The notes under the pieces: model-generated | Seen by the model: the letters and a program-made list of their open reading frames with translations, nothing else | Told to the model about the DNA's origin: nothing | Database searches by the model: none | Assembly: GCF_013035425.1 (NCBI RefSeq) | Contig: NZ_WQHX01000001.1 | Location: 806,001-870,000, forward strand | Direction: 5' to 3' | Source: Ruegeria arenilitoris | Lineage (GTDB): Bacteria; Pseudomonadota; Alphaproteobacteria; Rhodobacterales; Rhodobacteraceae | DNA: 64,000 nucleotides | Part shown: positions 27,084 to 35,855 of the stretch, piece by piece | How the letters are laid out: every line of letters begins with the position of its first letter | Numbering within the stretch: the stretch's first letter is position 1 | Program-made: the position numbers and the translations under genes

Positions 27084-28145
27084 TCAACGCTGAGTTATGA
27101 AGGACAGTCCAGTTACGAGTTGCTTTAATCCAAGAGCAGCCCCAGCGAATATCGCTAAAAACGTTACTGGTGCACTGTAGGCCAGCAGCGAGAAAGCGGA
27201 GATACCCTGTCCGACACTGCATCCGACCGCAATGATTGCCCCGGGTCCCATGATTGCGGCCCCCAACATCTGGCGCTTTAGTTCCCGCGGGTCTTCGCAA
27301 GCTTCCCATCGGAAGTGACCCTTGGACCAAGACCCCAGGAAGGCACCTATTAGAACGCCTGTGACCGATCCAACAGCGAATGAAAGCGTCGTGCCGGATG
27401 CGGTCATGAGGTAGAACATTGTATCGCCGAGAGGCGCGGCAAAGGTATGGGTTTGCACCGTCTCTCCTTCGAATCCGTGTGCCGCGACCCAGTTTGTGCC
27501 GAGCCAACCAGAGACTATTGCCAATCCAACTGCAGCGCCCCAAAAGACCTGCGAAGGGGCGCGGCGAAGTCTGTCGCTTAGCAATGCGAAAACCACTAAG
27601 GCTGCACCAGTTGTTGTGCCGATTAACCAAGCTGGAATTGCGATCATTCGTTCGGCAAGAAAACTGATGCTTTGCGGCTCGCTCAGGTTCATTTCCACCG
27701 GGAAAATCCAAACCCTTAGATACGCCAATGGTCCTGACATAACGACGTAAGCGGAAAGGCCCATTATCAAAACGATAACGAATGATCGAAGGTCACCACC
27801 TCCGAGCCTTGCCAACGCGCCATAGCCACAGTTCCCACTTATGGCCATGCCGTACCCAAACATGAGACCGCCCACGATCGAACCAATTGGATTCCAGGAT
27901 TGAGCGAGATATGCCGTTTCAACCGGGTCAAGCCAACCAAGCGCTATTGCAAAGTGGCTGCCTGCAATCGCGACACCGATTGCGACCGCCCACATGCGCA
28001 AACGCCGGTCATCATTTGCATATATGTAGTCTTCGATCGCACCCAACGTGCAAAAGCGGCCAATTCGCGCCGCCAAACCCAACACAATTCCGCCAATCAA
28101 ACCGATCAGAGCGACAGTATTGGCGTCTCCCAAGATTTCGAACAT
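27084..28145 (-). CDS. soxT: YeeE/YedE-family thiosulfate/sulfur transporter of the sox cluster (SoxT)
   Basis: 353 residues from ATG 28145, which has GGGAGGAG six bases upstream. About nine to ten membrane segments in two related halves, each with a conserved Cys motif seen here as GRFCTLGAIED (first half), SGNCGYGALAR and AVGCSVGQGIS (second half). YeeE takes up thiosulfate through such cysteines. It is the last gene of a leftward soxS-soxR-soxT unit, a known arrangement in alphaproteobacterial sox loci. Likely role is import of thiosulfate or a sulfane-sulfur signal into the cytoplasm. Confidence 0.9.
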   Translation of the reverse strand: MFEILGDANTVALIGLIGGIVLGLAARIGRFCTLGAIEDYIYANDDRRLRMWAVAIGVAIAGSHFAIALGWLDPVETAYLAQSWNPIGSIVGGLMFGYGMAISGNCGYGALARLGGGDLRSFVIVLIMGLSAYVVMSGPLAYLRVWIFPVEMNLSEPQSISFLAERMIAIPAWLIGTTTGAALVVFALLSDRLRRAPSQVFWGAAVGLAIVSGWLGTNWVAAHGFEGETVQTHTFAAPLGDTMFYLMTASGTTLSFAVGSVTGVLIGAFLGSWSKGHFRWEACEDPRELKRQMLGAAIMGPGAIIAVGCSVGQGISAFSLLAYSAPVTFLAIFAGAALGLKQLVTGLSFITQR

Positions 28146-28186
28146 GCCAGGCTCCTCCCAAAGCTGGCGGCGATTCAAACCCGTTT

Positions 28187-28537
28187 CTACTTTTCCCTGC
28201 AGAATAGATCGTAGACGACTTCGAGGATTTGCGTTGATCGGTCATCGGCCAACCTGTAGTAGATCGTCTTTCCCTCACGTCGTGTTTTTACCAAGCCCTC
28301 GTAGCGCAAGCGGGACAATTGTTGAGACACCGCAGCCTGTCGTGCCGACAGCATTTCTTCCATCTGCGTGACGGATTTCTCTCCTGAAGATAAATAACAC
28401 AAGATCATCAGACGTCCCTCATGGCTTATAGCTTTGAGGAAGTTTGAAGCCGTCTGAGCATTCTCCATCATTCTATCCAGGTCTTCGGCGCACATGTCTT
28501 TCGAGAACACAGGCAGTTTCGAAGATTTGTCCAACAC
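28187..28537 (-). CDS. soxR: ArsR-family persulfide-sensing repressor SoxR (SqrR/BigR type)
   Basis: Winged-helix repressor of the sox genes. Start choice is uncertain: GTG 28537 has GAGG five bases upstream and gives 116 residues, close to SqrR; TTG 28570 would add 11 residues and ATG 28495 would leave 102. FLKAISHEGRLMILCYL contains the first redox Cys, and the second is in LFCREK at the C terminus. The spacing between them is 66 residues, the same as between Cys41 and Cys107 of SqrR, which form a polysulfide bridge on oxidation. The recognition helix is in SARQAAVSQQLSRLR. Candidate operators with ATTCAAAAT cores lie upstream of soxR, soxV and soxX. Confidence 0.9.
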   Translation of the reverse strand: MLDKSSKLPVFSKDMCAEDLDRMMENAQTASNFLKAISHEGRLMILCYLSSGEKSVTQMEEMLSARQAAVSQQLSRLRYEGLVKTRREGKTIYYRLADDRSTQILEVVYDLFCREK

Positions 28538-28564
28538 GATCGCCTCGCTTTCATAGCTAAACGC

Positions 28565-28580
28565 ATTCAAAATAGTTTAT
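28565..28580. promoter_or_regulatory. Candidate SoxR operator upstream of soxR
   Basis: ATTCAAAATAGTTTAT keeps the left half (ATTC plus AAAAT) of the perfect site found before soxX, while the right half is degraded. It lies 28 bases upstream of the preferred soxR start, between soxS and soxR, where autoregulation would be expected. If the TTG start at 28570 is real, the site overlaps the start codon. Confidence 0.35.
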
Positions 28581-28595
28581 GTAATTTGTTTCAAT

Positions 28596-28970
28596 TTAGC
28601 CAGAGGTCTCAATCGCCACTCCTCCGTCACGGAGTAAAACACCAAGCAAACCCCAAAAAAAGTCTTCCCCAGGATATCCTTCGATACGACCGATTTCCTG
28701 CCCGTCTTCCAGCAAAACAAAGGTCGGTGTGTAAAAAAGTGGCTTTTCTAGAACGATATCATCTGGGGTGGATCTGTGGATATCTATGCGGCGAAGCGGA
28801 GCCACTTTACCTTCCGGTGTCTTGGGATAGATCTGGGAAATTTCGGAATCCCAGCGTTCACACCACATACAGCCCTCTTCTTCTGCCATAAGTAGCGTCA
28901 TTTGGGCGCGTGCGATAACAGGTGCAACAAGCAAAGTGATTGCAAGTAAAAGCAAGTGTAAGTGGCGCAT
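28596..28970 (-). CDS. soxS: Periplasmic thioredoxin SoxS
   Basis: 124 residues. A signal peptide ends near residue 22 (ARAQ). The active site is CMWC (about residues 34-37), the cis-Pro is in YTPTFVLL, and the closing helix is present. SoxS of Paracoccus reduces and reactivates SoxYZ and is kept reduced by SoxV. It is the first gene of the leftward soxSRT unit and is divergent from soxV across 80 bases. Confidence 0.92.
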   Translation of the reverse strand: MRHLHLLLLAITLLVAPVIARAQMTLLMAEEEGCMWCERWDSEISQIYPKTPEGKVAPLRRIDIHRSTPDDIVLEKPLFYTPTFVLLEDGQEIGRIEGYPGEDFFWGLLGVLLRDGGVAIETSG

Positions 28971-28982
28971 TGCAAGCTCCGA

Positions 28983-29027
28983 TTGACCGCGGGACTATAT
29001 CTTTATAATTTTGAATGTGTGAATAAT
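28983..29027 (+). promoter_or_regulatory. Candidate soxV promoter with SoxR half-sites in the soxS-soxV divergent gap
   Basis: TTGACC (28983-28988), 15 bases, then a perfect TATAAT (29004-29009) form a rightward promoter. Directly after it lie two GAAT boxes in GAATGTGTGAAT (29013-29024); on the other strand this gives CATTCAAAAT, the same core as at the soxR and soxX sites. A repressor bound there would cover the start site and block both soxS and soxV. Confidence 0.45.
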
Positions 29028-29050
29028 AACGCGTCAGGACGATTTTGGCC

Positions 29051-29791
29051 ATGCTCGATATTACATTTGCAGGAGCTTTGGCCGCAGGGCTATTGTCGTT
29101 TCTTTCACCCTGTATCTTACCAATTGTGCCTTTCTACCTCAGCTATCTGGCTGGCGTCGGAATGGAGCAAATCGCGGCGGATTCAGCCATTTCCTCTGAC
29201 ATCCGCCGCAAGGCGACGCTTTTGGCGATTGCATTTGCGGCAGGGATTATTACGATTTTCATGGCTCTCGGCGCAACAGCCTCGGTTTTTGGACAGTTGG
29301 TTCGTGAGTATTTCGACATTTTGCGATGGATTGCGGCGGCGATCATTATCGCAATGGGCTTGCACTTCTTGGGGGCCATTCGCGTCGGTTTTCTTTATCG
29401 CCAGTTTCGGGCAGAAGTTGGCGATACATCAAGTGTCAGTCCAATTGGTGCATACATTCTTGGGCTCGCTTTCGCCTTTGGCTGGACTCCATGTGTTGGA
29501 CCAGTGTTGGCGGCTATTTTGTTCACGGCTGCAGGCACGGATACAGCTTGGCGCGGCGCGGGGCTTCTGTTCGTTTATGGCGTTGGAATGACCGCACCCT
29601 TTGTTGTTGCCGCCTTTCTGGTAAAACCGTTCATGCAATGGATGGCGAGGTTCAGAAAACATCTGCCTAAAGTAGAAAAAGCAATGGGCGGACTTCTGAT
29701 TCTCTTCGGCCTTCTGATCGCAACCAATTCCATAAACTACATCGCTCAGTGGATGTTGGACTACATGCCTTGGCTGGCAGCCATAGGCTGA
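29051..29791 (+). CDS. soxV: Cytochrome c biogenesis/thiol transporter SoxV (CcdA family)
   Basis: 246 residues from ATG 29051, with six membrane segments. The two redox cysteines are in LSFLSPCILPIVPFYLS (first helix) and FGWTPCVGPVLAAI (fourth helix), as in CcdA/DsbD. It carries electrons from cytoplasmic thioredoxin to the periplasmic SoxS and SoxW. No strong Shine-Dalgarno is visible; a TTG at 29045 is an alternative start. First gene of the rightward sox operon. Confidence 0.93.
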   Translation: MLDITFAGALAAGLLSFLSPCILPIVPFYLSYLAGVGMEQIAADSAISSDIRRKATLLAIAFAAGIITIFMALGATASVFGQLVREYFDILRWIAAAIIIAMGLHFLGAIRVGFLYRQFRAEVGDTSSVSPIGAYILGLAFAFGWTPCVGPVLAAILFTAAGTDTAWRGAGLLFVYGVGMTAPFVVAAFLVKPFMQWMARFRKHLPKVEKAMGGLLILFGLLIATNSINYIAQWMLDYMPWLAAIG

Positions 29792-29805
29792 TTAGGGAGA
29801 ATGTC

Positions 29806-30384
29806 ATGAAACGAGTTTTTCTATCTCTAATACCATTCCTGTTAGCAGCCATAGTATCCGCCGCAGAGCTTGGCGACGACGGTCTGCATAAAACGCCGTG
29901 GATGCGTGACACTTTCAAAGACCTTCGCGAGGATCTTGACGAGGCTTCCGGTGAAGGTAAGCGGTTGGTACTATTTATTGAGCAGCAAGGCTGTATTTAC
30001 TGCAAGAAGATGCACGAGGAGGTTTTCCCTCAGCCTGATCTCGCCTCTTACATCGAAGAAAACTTCTTTGTAGTTCAATTGGATTTGCACGGAAGCACTA
30101 CGGCCATCGACTTCGATGGTGATGAAAATGAACAACGGGCTCTGATGCGCAAATGGGGCATCTTGTTCACGCCAACTCTTGTATTTTTGCCCGAAGACGT
30201 ACCCGAGGGCGTCACGGCAATCGAGTCTGCAGTCGCTGTGATGCCGGGGGCGTTTTCTAAAGCAACCACTATAGATCTTTTTACATGGGTCAACGAAAAA
30301 CGCTATGAACTTGATAACGATGAAGATTTTCAGCGTTATCATGCACGCCGCATTCAAGAGCGAAACAATATTTCGCAAGATTGA
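29806..30384 (+). CDS. soxW: Periplasmic thioredoxin SoxW
   Basis: 192 residues from ATG 29806 (AGGGAGA upstream). Signal peptide of about 19 residues ending in SAAE. The thioredoxin fold carries the active site CIYC (about residues 62-65) and a cis-Pro in FTPTLVFLP. A C-terminal helical extension after about residue 150 is typical of SoxW. It accepts electrons from SoxV, encoded 14 bases upstream. It is exchangeable with SoxS in part, so two thiol carriers serve this cluster. Confidence 0.91.
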   Translation: MKRVFLSLIPFLLAAIVSAAELGDDGLHKTPWMRDTFKDLREDLDEASGEGKRLVLFIEQQGCIYCKKMHEEVFPQPDLASYIEENFFVVQLDLHGSTTAIDFDGDENEQRALMRKWGILFTPTLVFLPEDVPEGVTAIESAVAVMPGAFSKATTIDLFTWVNEKRYELDNDEDFQRYHARRIQERNNISQD

Positions 30385-30405
30385 CTGCACTCTTTATAAA
30401 TAAAA

Positions 30406-30425
30406 AAATTCAAAATAATGAATTT
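30406..30425. promoter_or_regulatory. Perfect palindromic operator upstream of soxX, probable SoxR site
   Basis: AAATTCA, six bases and TGAATTT form a perfect inverted repeat. The inner ATTCAAAATAATGAAT fits ATTC-N8-GAAT, the pattern I recall for the related repressor SqrR (from memory, not checked). It is in the 131-base AT-rich gap between soxW and soxX, so soxX onward can be induced separately from soxVW. Confidence 0.65.
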
Positions 30426-30515
30426 AATGTTGCGACGGACCATGTCCGTGGACTACGGTGCACATGGGCTTTGGGTCGCAATGCGCCGTCGGCGCGGTAG
30501 CAAATGGGAGGGATC

Positions 30516-30992
30516 ATGAAGCTGAAACTCTTAACTTTGGCCTGTCTATTAACAGGCAGTGCTGCCTTTGCGGCAGAGACTGGCCCAAAGGACGTCAGCT
30601 ATGACGACTATGGCGCCATAGAAGAATCGCTTACCGGGGTCGCCGGCGACGCAGAAAGCGGTGCGATCATTGTTGGTGAAAAATCCAAGGGTAATTGCGT
30701 AGCTTGTCATGAGGTCACAGCACTGGCCGACATTCCGTTTCACGGCGAAGTCGGTCCGATGTTGGATGGCGCAGGCGATCGTTGGACCGAAGCGGAACTT
30801 CGTGGACTGGTCGCAAACGCAAAGATGACATTCGAAGGCACGGTTATGCCAGCGTTTTACAAGGACGATGGCTATATCCGTCCAGGTGATGCCTACACGG
30901 GCAAAGCTCCGTCTGCACCTTTGACGTCGATACTTACAGCGCAGGAAATTGAGGACGTGGTCGCATTCCTAGCGACACTGAAAGAGGAATAA
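30516..30992 (+). CDS. soxX: Cytochrome c subunit SoxX
   Basis: 158 residues from ATG 30516 (GGGAGG six bases upstream). A signal peptide ends in AFAAE. One heme c site, CVACH (about residues 65-69), and an axial Met in VMPAFYK. SoxX pairs with SoxA; the SoxAX complex joins thiosulfate oxidatively to the SoxY cysteine and passes electrons to the SoxX heme. First gene after the palindromic operator. Standard length for the alphaproteobacterial form. Confidence 0.94.
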   Translation: MKLKLLTLACLLTGSAAFAAETGPKDVSYDDYGAIEESLTGVAGDAESGAIIVGEKSKGNCVACHEVTALADIPFHGEVGPMLDGAGDRWTEAELRGLVANAKMTFEGTVMPAFYKDDGYIRPGDAYTGKAPSAPLTSILTAQEIEDVVAFLATLKEE

Positions 30993-31038
30993 TCCCGCCT
31001 TCTGGCGTGAGACTTCAAGAATTCAAAGGAGTTTGAAA

Positions 31039-31455
31039 ATGGATCTTTCTCGTCGCGAGACTCTGGCCCTCGGTCTAGGAGCTGCGTTCCTGACAATTGT
31101 GCCGTTCCGTGCAAATGCAGCGGCTGAAGATGCGATAGCCGCGTTTACCGGTGGCGCGGAAATGACCGAAGGTGGTGTAACACTAACGGCTCCGGAAATC
31201 GCTGAGAATGGGAACACAGTGCCGATCGAAGTCAGCGCACCTGGGGCTGCTTCGATTCTGATTGTTGCGGCTGGCAACCCAGAACCGGGCGTCGCCACGT
31301 TTAATTTCGGCCCTTTGGCCGCTGAACAAGCAGCTTCAACCCGTATCCGCCTTGCAGGAACACAGGATGTCATTGCCGTGGCCAAGATGGCGGACGGCAG
31401 CTTTGCGAAGACGTCTGCGACCGTAAAAGTGACAATTGGAGGCTGCGGCGGCTGA
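31039..31455 (+). CDS. soxY: Sulfur carrier subunit SoxY
   Basis: 138 residues from ATG 31039 (AGGAG upstream). The twin-arginine signal is SRRETLALGLG. The chain ends in the swinging arm IGGCGG, whose Cys carries the sulfur intermediate of the Sox cycle. SoxY has no Tat partner signal on SoxZ, so the SoxYZ dimer is exported together. The mature part is the usual immunoglobulin-like fold. Complete and standard. Confidence 0.95.
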   Translation: MDLSRRETLALGLGAAFLTIVPFRANAAAEDAIAAFTGGAEMTEGGVTLTAPEIAENGNTVPIEVSAPGAASILIVAAGNPEPGVATFNFGPLAAEQAASTRIRLAGTQDVIAVAKMADGSFAKTSATVKVTIGGCGG

Positions 31456-31489
31456 TCGCCACGCACCCTGAATAACAGGAGATTTTCCA

Positions 31490-31819
31490 ATGGCATCCGG
31501 TGTAAAACCCCGCGTCAAAGTTCCAAAAACAGCCGCTGCTGGCGAAACGATCACGATCAAAACACTGATCAGCCATAAGATGGAAAGCGGTCAGCGGAAA
31601 GACAAAGAAGGCAACGTTATTCCTCGCTCGATCATCAATCGATTTACCTGCGAGTTTAACGGAGAACTCGTTGTTGACGTAACGATGGAACCGGCAATTT
31701 CGACTAATCCGTACTTCCAGTTCGATGCAACCGTGCCTGAAGCAGGGGAATTCCTTTTCACATGGTACGACGACGACGGATCTGTCTATGACACCAAAAA
31801 ATCGATCGAGATCGCCTGA
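31490..31819 (+). CDS. soxZ: Sulfur carrier partner SoxZ
   Basis: 109 residues, no signal sequence, as usual, because it rides out with SoxY. Typical stretches are KPRVKVPKTAAAGE, LISHKMESGQRKD and EFLFTWYDDDGSVYDT. It supports the SoxY arm and docks it on SoxAX, SoxB and SoxCD. AGGAGA precedes the start. Complete. Confidence 0.95.
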   Translation: MASGVKPRVKVPKTAAAGETITIKTLISHKMESGQRKDKEGNVIPRSIINRFTCEFNGELVVDVTMEPAISTNPYFQFDATVPEAGEFLFTWYDDDGSVYDTKKSIEIA

Positions 31820-31889
31820 CGGCTCGACCACTACGGCAGGTCAGCGCTGGCTGCGAATTCTGGCGCTGCTCCACCAAGGGAGGAATGCA

Positions 31890-32735
31890 ATGAATATGAA
31901 GGCAATGACGGCGATAGCGGCATTTCTGGCTTTACCGATAGCGGCGGTGGCCGGACCGGACGACGACAATCTCGTGATTAACGACGAGCTGGACATGATC
32001 TCGGTTACCGATGCGCCGGAGCACGTCGAAAATTTCGACAAGATTTATTCAGGTTGGCATTTCCGGACAGATGAAACCCAAGCACTGCAGATTGATGATT
32101 TTGACAATCCCGCAATGATTTTTGTCGATCAGGCTTCCGACCTTTTTGAAACGGTTGACGGGGCGGCCGGTGAAAGCTGTGCCTCATGCCACGACGGCGT
32201 CGAAAGCTTCCAGGGCCTGCAAGCGTCAATGCCCAAGGTCGATTCTGAAAGCGGCAAGCTAGTTGTTATGGAAGATCTGATTAACAAGTGTCGGACGGAT
32301 CGAATGGAAGCGGAACCATGGAAGTGGTCAGGTGGAGACATGCAGGCAATGGTCGCATTGCTTGGCTTGCAATCGCGCGGAATGCCCATGAACGTTTCCA
32401 TTGATGGCCCCGCTGCTCCTTATTGGGAGCAGGGTAAAGAGATGTACTATACCCGTTACGGTCAGTTGGAATTGAGTTGCGCCAATTGTCACGAAGATAA
32501 CTGGGGTAACATGATCCGGGCAGATCACTTGAGTCAGGGAATGATCAACGGTTTCCCGACTTATCGATTGAAACAAGCCAAATTGATTTCGCGCCATAAT
32601 CGGTTTCGCGGTTGTATTCGTGATACCAGGGCCGAAACTTTTGCCGAAGGTTCGGACGAATTCCGCGCGCTAGAACTCTACGTGGCGTCGCGTGGCAACG
32701 GGCTTTCGGTCGAAACTCCGGCTGTGCGGCAATAA
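31890..32735 (+). CDS. soxA: Diheme cytochrome c subunit SoxA
   Basis: 281 residues from ATG 31890 (GGGAGGAA upstream). Signal peptide ending in VAGP. Two heme c motifs, CASCH (about residue 101) and CANCH (about 199), so it is the diheme form as in Paracoccus. FRGCIRDTR near residue 243 holds the active-site Cys that becomes a persulfide heme ligand. Together with SoxX it starts the thiosulfate cycle. A strong hairpin with a T run follows the stop directly. Confidence 0.94.
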   Translation: MNMKAMTAIAAFLALPIAAVAGPDDDNLVINDELDMISVTDAPEHVENFDKIYSGWHFRTDETQALQIDDFDNPAMIFVDQASDLFETVDGAAGESCASCHDGVESFQGLQASMPKVDSESGKLVVMEDLINKCRTDRMEAEPWKWSGGDMQAMVALLGLQSRGMPMNVSIDGPAAPYWEQGKEMYYTRYGQLELSCANCHEDNWGNMIRADHLSQGMINGFPTYRLKQAKLISRHNRFRGCIRDTRAETFAEGSDEFRALELYVASRGNGLSVETPAVRQ

Positions 32736-32742
32736 CGAAGCA

Positions 32743-32773
32743 CCCGCGCTGGAAATATCTGGCGCGGGTTTTT
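32743..32773 (+). terminator. Intrinsic terminator or attenuator between soxA and soxB
   Basis: CCCGCGC (32743-32749), a 12-base loop and GCGCGGG (32762-32768) form a perfect 7-bp GC stem followed at once by TTTTT. This has the form of a Rho-independent terminator. It lies in the 87-base gap between soxA and soxB, inside what is normally one transcription unit, so partial termination may set soxXYZA above soxBCD. Confidence 0.75.
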
Positions 32774-32822
32774 GATGACATTTACATTCACACATTTAGA
32801 TGTGATAGAGGAAAGTCAGTAG

Positions 32823-34520
32823 ATGATTTCGCGACGTGATTTTCTCCAAGTCTCAATGGCGGCTTCGGCGCTATACGGTGCCTCCGGATTTGGCAACTGG
32901 TCCAGACTTGCTGCGCAGCAAAGCTTAACGCAAGATCAACTTCTTGAATTTGAAACTTTTGGTAACGTCAGCCTGATCCATGTCACGGATATTCATGCGC
33001 AGCTTAAGCCGATCTATTTTCGAGAGCCTGAGGTCAACCTAGGTATCGGCAACGCGCGTGGACAAATGCCGCATGTGACAGGCGCCGCGTTCCGCAAGGC
33101 TTATGGTATAGATGATGGAAGCCCATCGGCCTATGCGTTGACCTACGACGACTTCGCGGCACTGGCCAAAGCCTATGGCCGGGTCGGTGGGCTAGACCGA
33201 GTTTCAACAGTCATTAGCGCCATTCGGGCTGAACGTCCTGACGCATTGTTGCTGGATGGCGGCGACACCTGGCACGGTTCCTACACCTGCTATCAAACCG
33301 CTGGCCAAGACATGGTCAATGTCATGAACGCACTAAAACCTGACGCGATGACGTTCCATTGGGAATTCACGTTGGGCAGCGAACGGGTCAACGAGATAGT
33401 GGAAGGTCTTCCATTTGCATCGCTAGGTCAAAACATTTTTGATGCGGAATGGGACGAACCAGCAGAGTTGTTTCAGCCCTTCAAGTTCTTTGATCGCGGA
33501 GGTTCCAAGATTGCCGTCATTGGACAGGCATTTCCATACATGCCGATCGCAAACCCTAGCTGGATGTTTCCAGAATACTCTTTTGGGATCCGCGACGAAA
33601 ACATGCAGGCCATGGTGGACGAAGTGCGAGGAGCCGGTGCTGATGTCGTCGTCGTGCTAAGTCATAATGGATTCGATGTGGATAAAAAGATGGCGGGGCA
33701 GGTGCAAGGGATCGATGTGATCCTCAGCGGCCATACCCATGATGCGCTGCCCGAGCCGGTTTTGGTGGGTAAAACACACATCATAGCATCAGGCTCCAAT
33801 GGCAAATTTGTCAGCCGGGTCGACTTGGATGTTCGGGATGGTCAGATGATGGGATTGAAGCATAAGCTAATTCCAATCTTTTCTGACGTTGTCGTACCTG
33901 ATCCCGCGATCACCGCTCTCATCGATGAACAGCGGGCGCCATTCAACACGGCGTTAAGTGAGGTGATCGGCAGAACCGACTCCTTACTCTATCGCCGCGG
34001 CAACTTTAACGGAACCTGGGATGACCTGATCTGCGATGCGTTGATCAGCGAACGTGAGGCGGACATTGCTATGTCGCCGGGGGTTCGCTGGGGGCCGTCA
34101 ATCCTGCCGGGGCAGGAAATCACGCGGGAAGACATTTGGAACGTCACTTCGATGACCTACCCAAATGCTTATCGTACTGAAATGACGGGTGAATTCATCC
34201 ACGTAATATTGGAAGATGTCGGCGACAATCTGTTCAACCCCGATCCCTACTACCAGCAGGGCGGCGACATGGTTCGTGTCGGTGGGCTTGGTTATCGCAT
34301 CGACGTGACCAAGCCGCAGGGACAGCGGATCAGCGACATGACGCTTCTCAAAACCGGCGAGGCGATTGATCCAGCAAAGACATACATTGTGGCAGGTTGG
34401 GCCAGCGTTAACGAAGGCACCGAAGGCCCCCCAATCTGGGATGTCGTCGAAGATCACATTCGCAGCCAAGGTACCGTAACTGTTGGGCCTAATACATCGG
34501 TCGAGGTTATTGGCGCCTGA
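32823..34520 (+). CDS. soxB: Thiosulfohydrolase SoxB
   Basis: 565 residues. The Tat signal is SRRDFLQVSMAASA. The dinuclear manganese site of the 5'-nucleotidase superfamily is visible: HVTDIHAQ, DGGDTWHGS, LSHNGFDVDKKM and LSGHTHD. SoxB hydrolyses the sulfonate from SoxY-bound S-sulfocysteine, releasing sulfate. Length and motifs are those of complete SoxB. The 87-base gap upstream holds the hairpin noted separately. Confidence 0.96.
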   Translation: MISRRDFLQVSMAASALYGASGFGNWSRLAAQQSLTQDQLLEFETFGNVSLIHVTDIHAQLKPIYFREPEVNLGIGNARGQMPHVTGAAFRKAYGIDDGSPSAYALTYDDFAALAKAYGRVGGLDRVSTVISAIRAERPDALLLDGGDTWHGSYTCYQTAGQDMVNVMNALKPDAMTFHWEFTLGSERVNEIVEGLPFASLGQNIFDAEWDEPAELFQPFKFFDRGGSKIAVIGQAFPYMPIANPSWMFPEYSFGIRDENMQAMVDEVRGAGADVVVVLSHNGFDVDKKMAGQVQGIDVILSGHTHDALPEPVLVGKTHIIASGSNGKFVSRVDLDVRDGQMMGLKHKLIPIFSDVVVPDPAITALIDEQRAPFNTALSEVIGRTDSLLYRRGNFNGTWDDLICDALISEREADIAMSPGVRWGPSILPGQEITREDIWNVTSMTYPNAYRTEMTGEFIHVILEDVGDNLFNPDPYYQQGGDMVRVGGLGYRIDVTKPQGQRISDMTLLKTGEAIDPAKTYIVAGWASVNEGTEGPPIWDVVEDHIRSQGTVTVGPNTSVEVIGA

Positions 34521-34583
34521 TACAGCGCTGCAACACGAACATCAGAAACAAGATTTGCTGATCGAGTAACGGAGGCAAACCAA

Positions 34584-35855
34584 ATGAGTGACAACTCCAA
34601 AGGAAAGGCAACTTCCCGTCGCCAATTTCTGAGCGGCGCAGCAGCCGTTGGAGTAGGTGCAGTTGGCTCCGGGGCGGCCCGTGCCGCAAGCCCTGACCCG
34701 CTGATTACACAGGTTCAGGAATGGGCGCAGGCCACTGGAGAAGGCGTCGACGCAACACCCTATGGGTTGCCAATTCAATTCGAAAAGGACGTCGTGCGGC
34801 GCAATGTAGAATGGCTGACCGCCGACACGATCAGCTCAATAAATTTCACACCAATCCACGCGTTGGACGGAACAATTACACCTCAGGGGTGTGCGTTCGA
34901 AAGGCACCATTCCGGCGCTATCGAACTAAGCAAGCCAGACTACCGCTTGATGATTAACGGTCTCGTCGATACGCCGCTGGTCTTTACTTATGAAGACCTT
35001 GAACGCTTCCCTCGTGAAAACCGGGTCTATTTCTGCGAATGCGCCGCGAATACCGGAATGGAATGGGCGGGAGCGCAACTGAACGGTGCCCAATTCACGC
35101 ACGGCATGATCCACAACATGGAGTATTCCGGCGTGCCACTTCGTACATTGTTGGAAGAGGCTGGAGTTAAACCCGCAGGAAAATGGATTTATGTCGAAGG
35201 TGCCGATGCATCGTCCAACGGTCGCTCGATACCGTTGGAAAAGGCGATGGACGACGTGCTGGTTGCTTTCAAAGCCAACGGAGAGGCCTTGCGTAAGGAG
35301 CACGGCTATCCGGTTCGCTTAGTGGTACCCGGTTGGGAAGGCAACATGTGGGTCAAGTGGCTACGTAGGGTCGAAGTAACCGAGATGGCAATCGAAAGCC
35401 GCGAAGAGACATCCAAGTATACGGATACACTCGAAGACGGCACGTCGCGTAAATGGTCTTGGGTGATGGACGCTAAGTCCGTTGTCACGTCGCCCAGCCC
35501 GCAAGCGCCGATTACACATGGTCCGGGACCACTAGTGATTACGGGGTTGGCTTGGTCGGGTAGAGGCTCGATCACAGGAGTCGACGTATCCGTGGACGGA
35601 GGCAAGAACTGGGTGCCGGCGCGTTTGGCGGCACCGGGTACCGACAAGGCGCTGACCCGCTTCTACCTGGACTACAACTGGGACGGTTCGGAGATGCTTT
35701 TGCAGGCCCGCGCAAAAGATTCCTCGGGCTACGTCCAGCCAACCAAAGCTCAGCTGCGAGATGTGCGAGGAGAAAACTCGATTTACCACAACAATTGTAT
35801 CCAGACCTGGTGGATCAAGGAAAGTGGAGAGGCGGAAAATGTCGAAGTATCATAA
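34584..35855 (+). CDS. soxC: Sulfane dehydrogenase molybdenum subunit SoxC
   Basis: 423 residues, Shine-Dalgarno GGAGG. Tat signal SRRQFLSGAAAVG. Sulfite-oxidase fold: the molybdopterin-binding domain includes FCECAANTGMEWAG, where the central Cys is the Mo ligand region, and the C-terminal dimerisation domain follows with ISGVDVSVD-type strands (GSITGVDVSVDGGKNW). SoxCD removes six electrons from the sulfane sulfur on SoxY. The 3' end overlaps soxD by 17 bases. With SoxCD present, thiosulfate goes fully to sulfate without sulfur globules. Confidence 0.95.
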   Translation: MSDNSKGKATSRRQFLSGAAAVGVGAVGSGAARAASPDPLITQVQEWAQATGEGVDATPYGLPIQFEKDVVRRNVEWLTADTISSINFTPIHALDGTITPQGCAFERHHSGAIELSKPDYRLMINGLVDTPLVFTYEDLERFPRENRVYFCECAANTGMEWAGAQLNGAQFTHGMIHNMEYSGVPLRTLLEEAGVKPAGKWIYVEGADASSNGRSIPLEKAMDDVLVAFKANGEALRKEHGYPVRLVVPGWEGNMWVKWLRRVEVTEMAIESREETSKYTDTLEDGTSRKWSWVMDAKSVVTSPSPQAPITHGPGPLVITGLAWSGRGSITGVDVSVDGGKNWVPARLAAPGTDKALTRFYLDYNWDGSEMLLQARAKDSSGYVQPTKAQLRDVRGENSIYHNNCIQTWWIKESGEAENVEVS

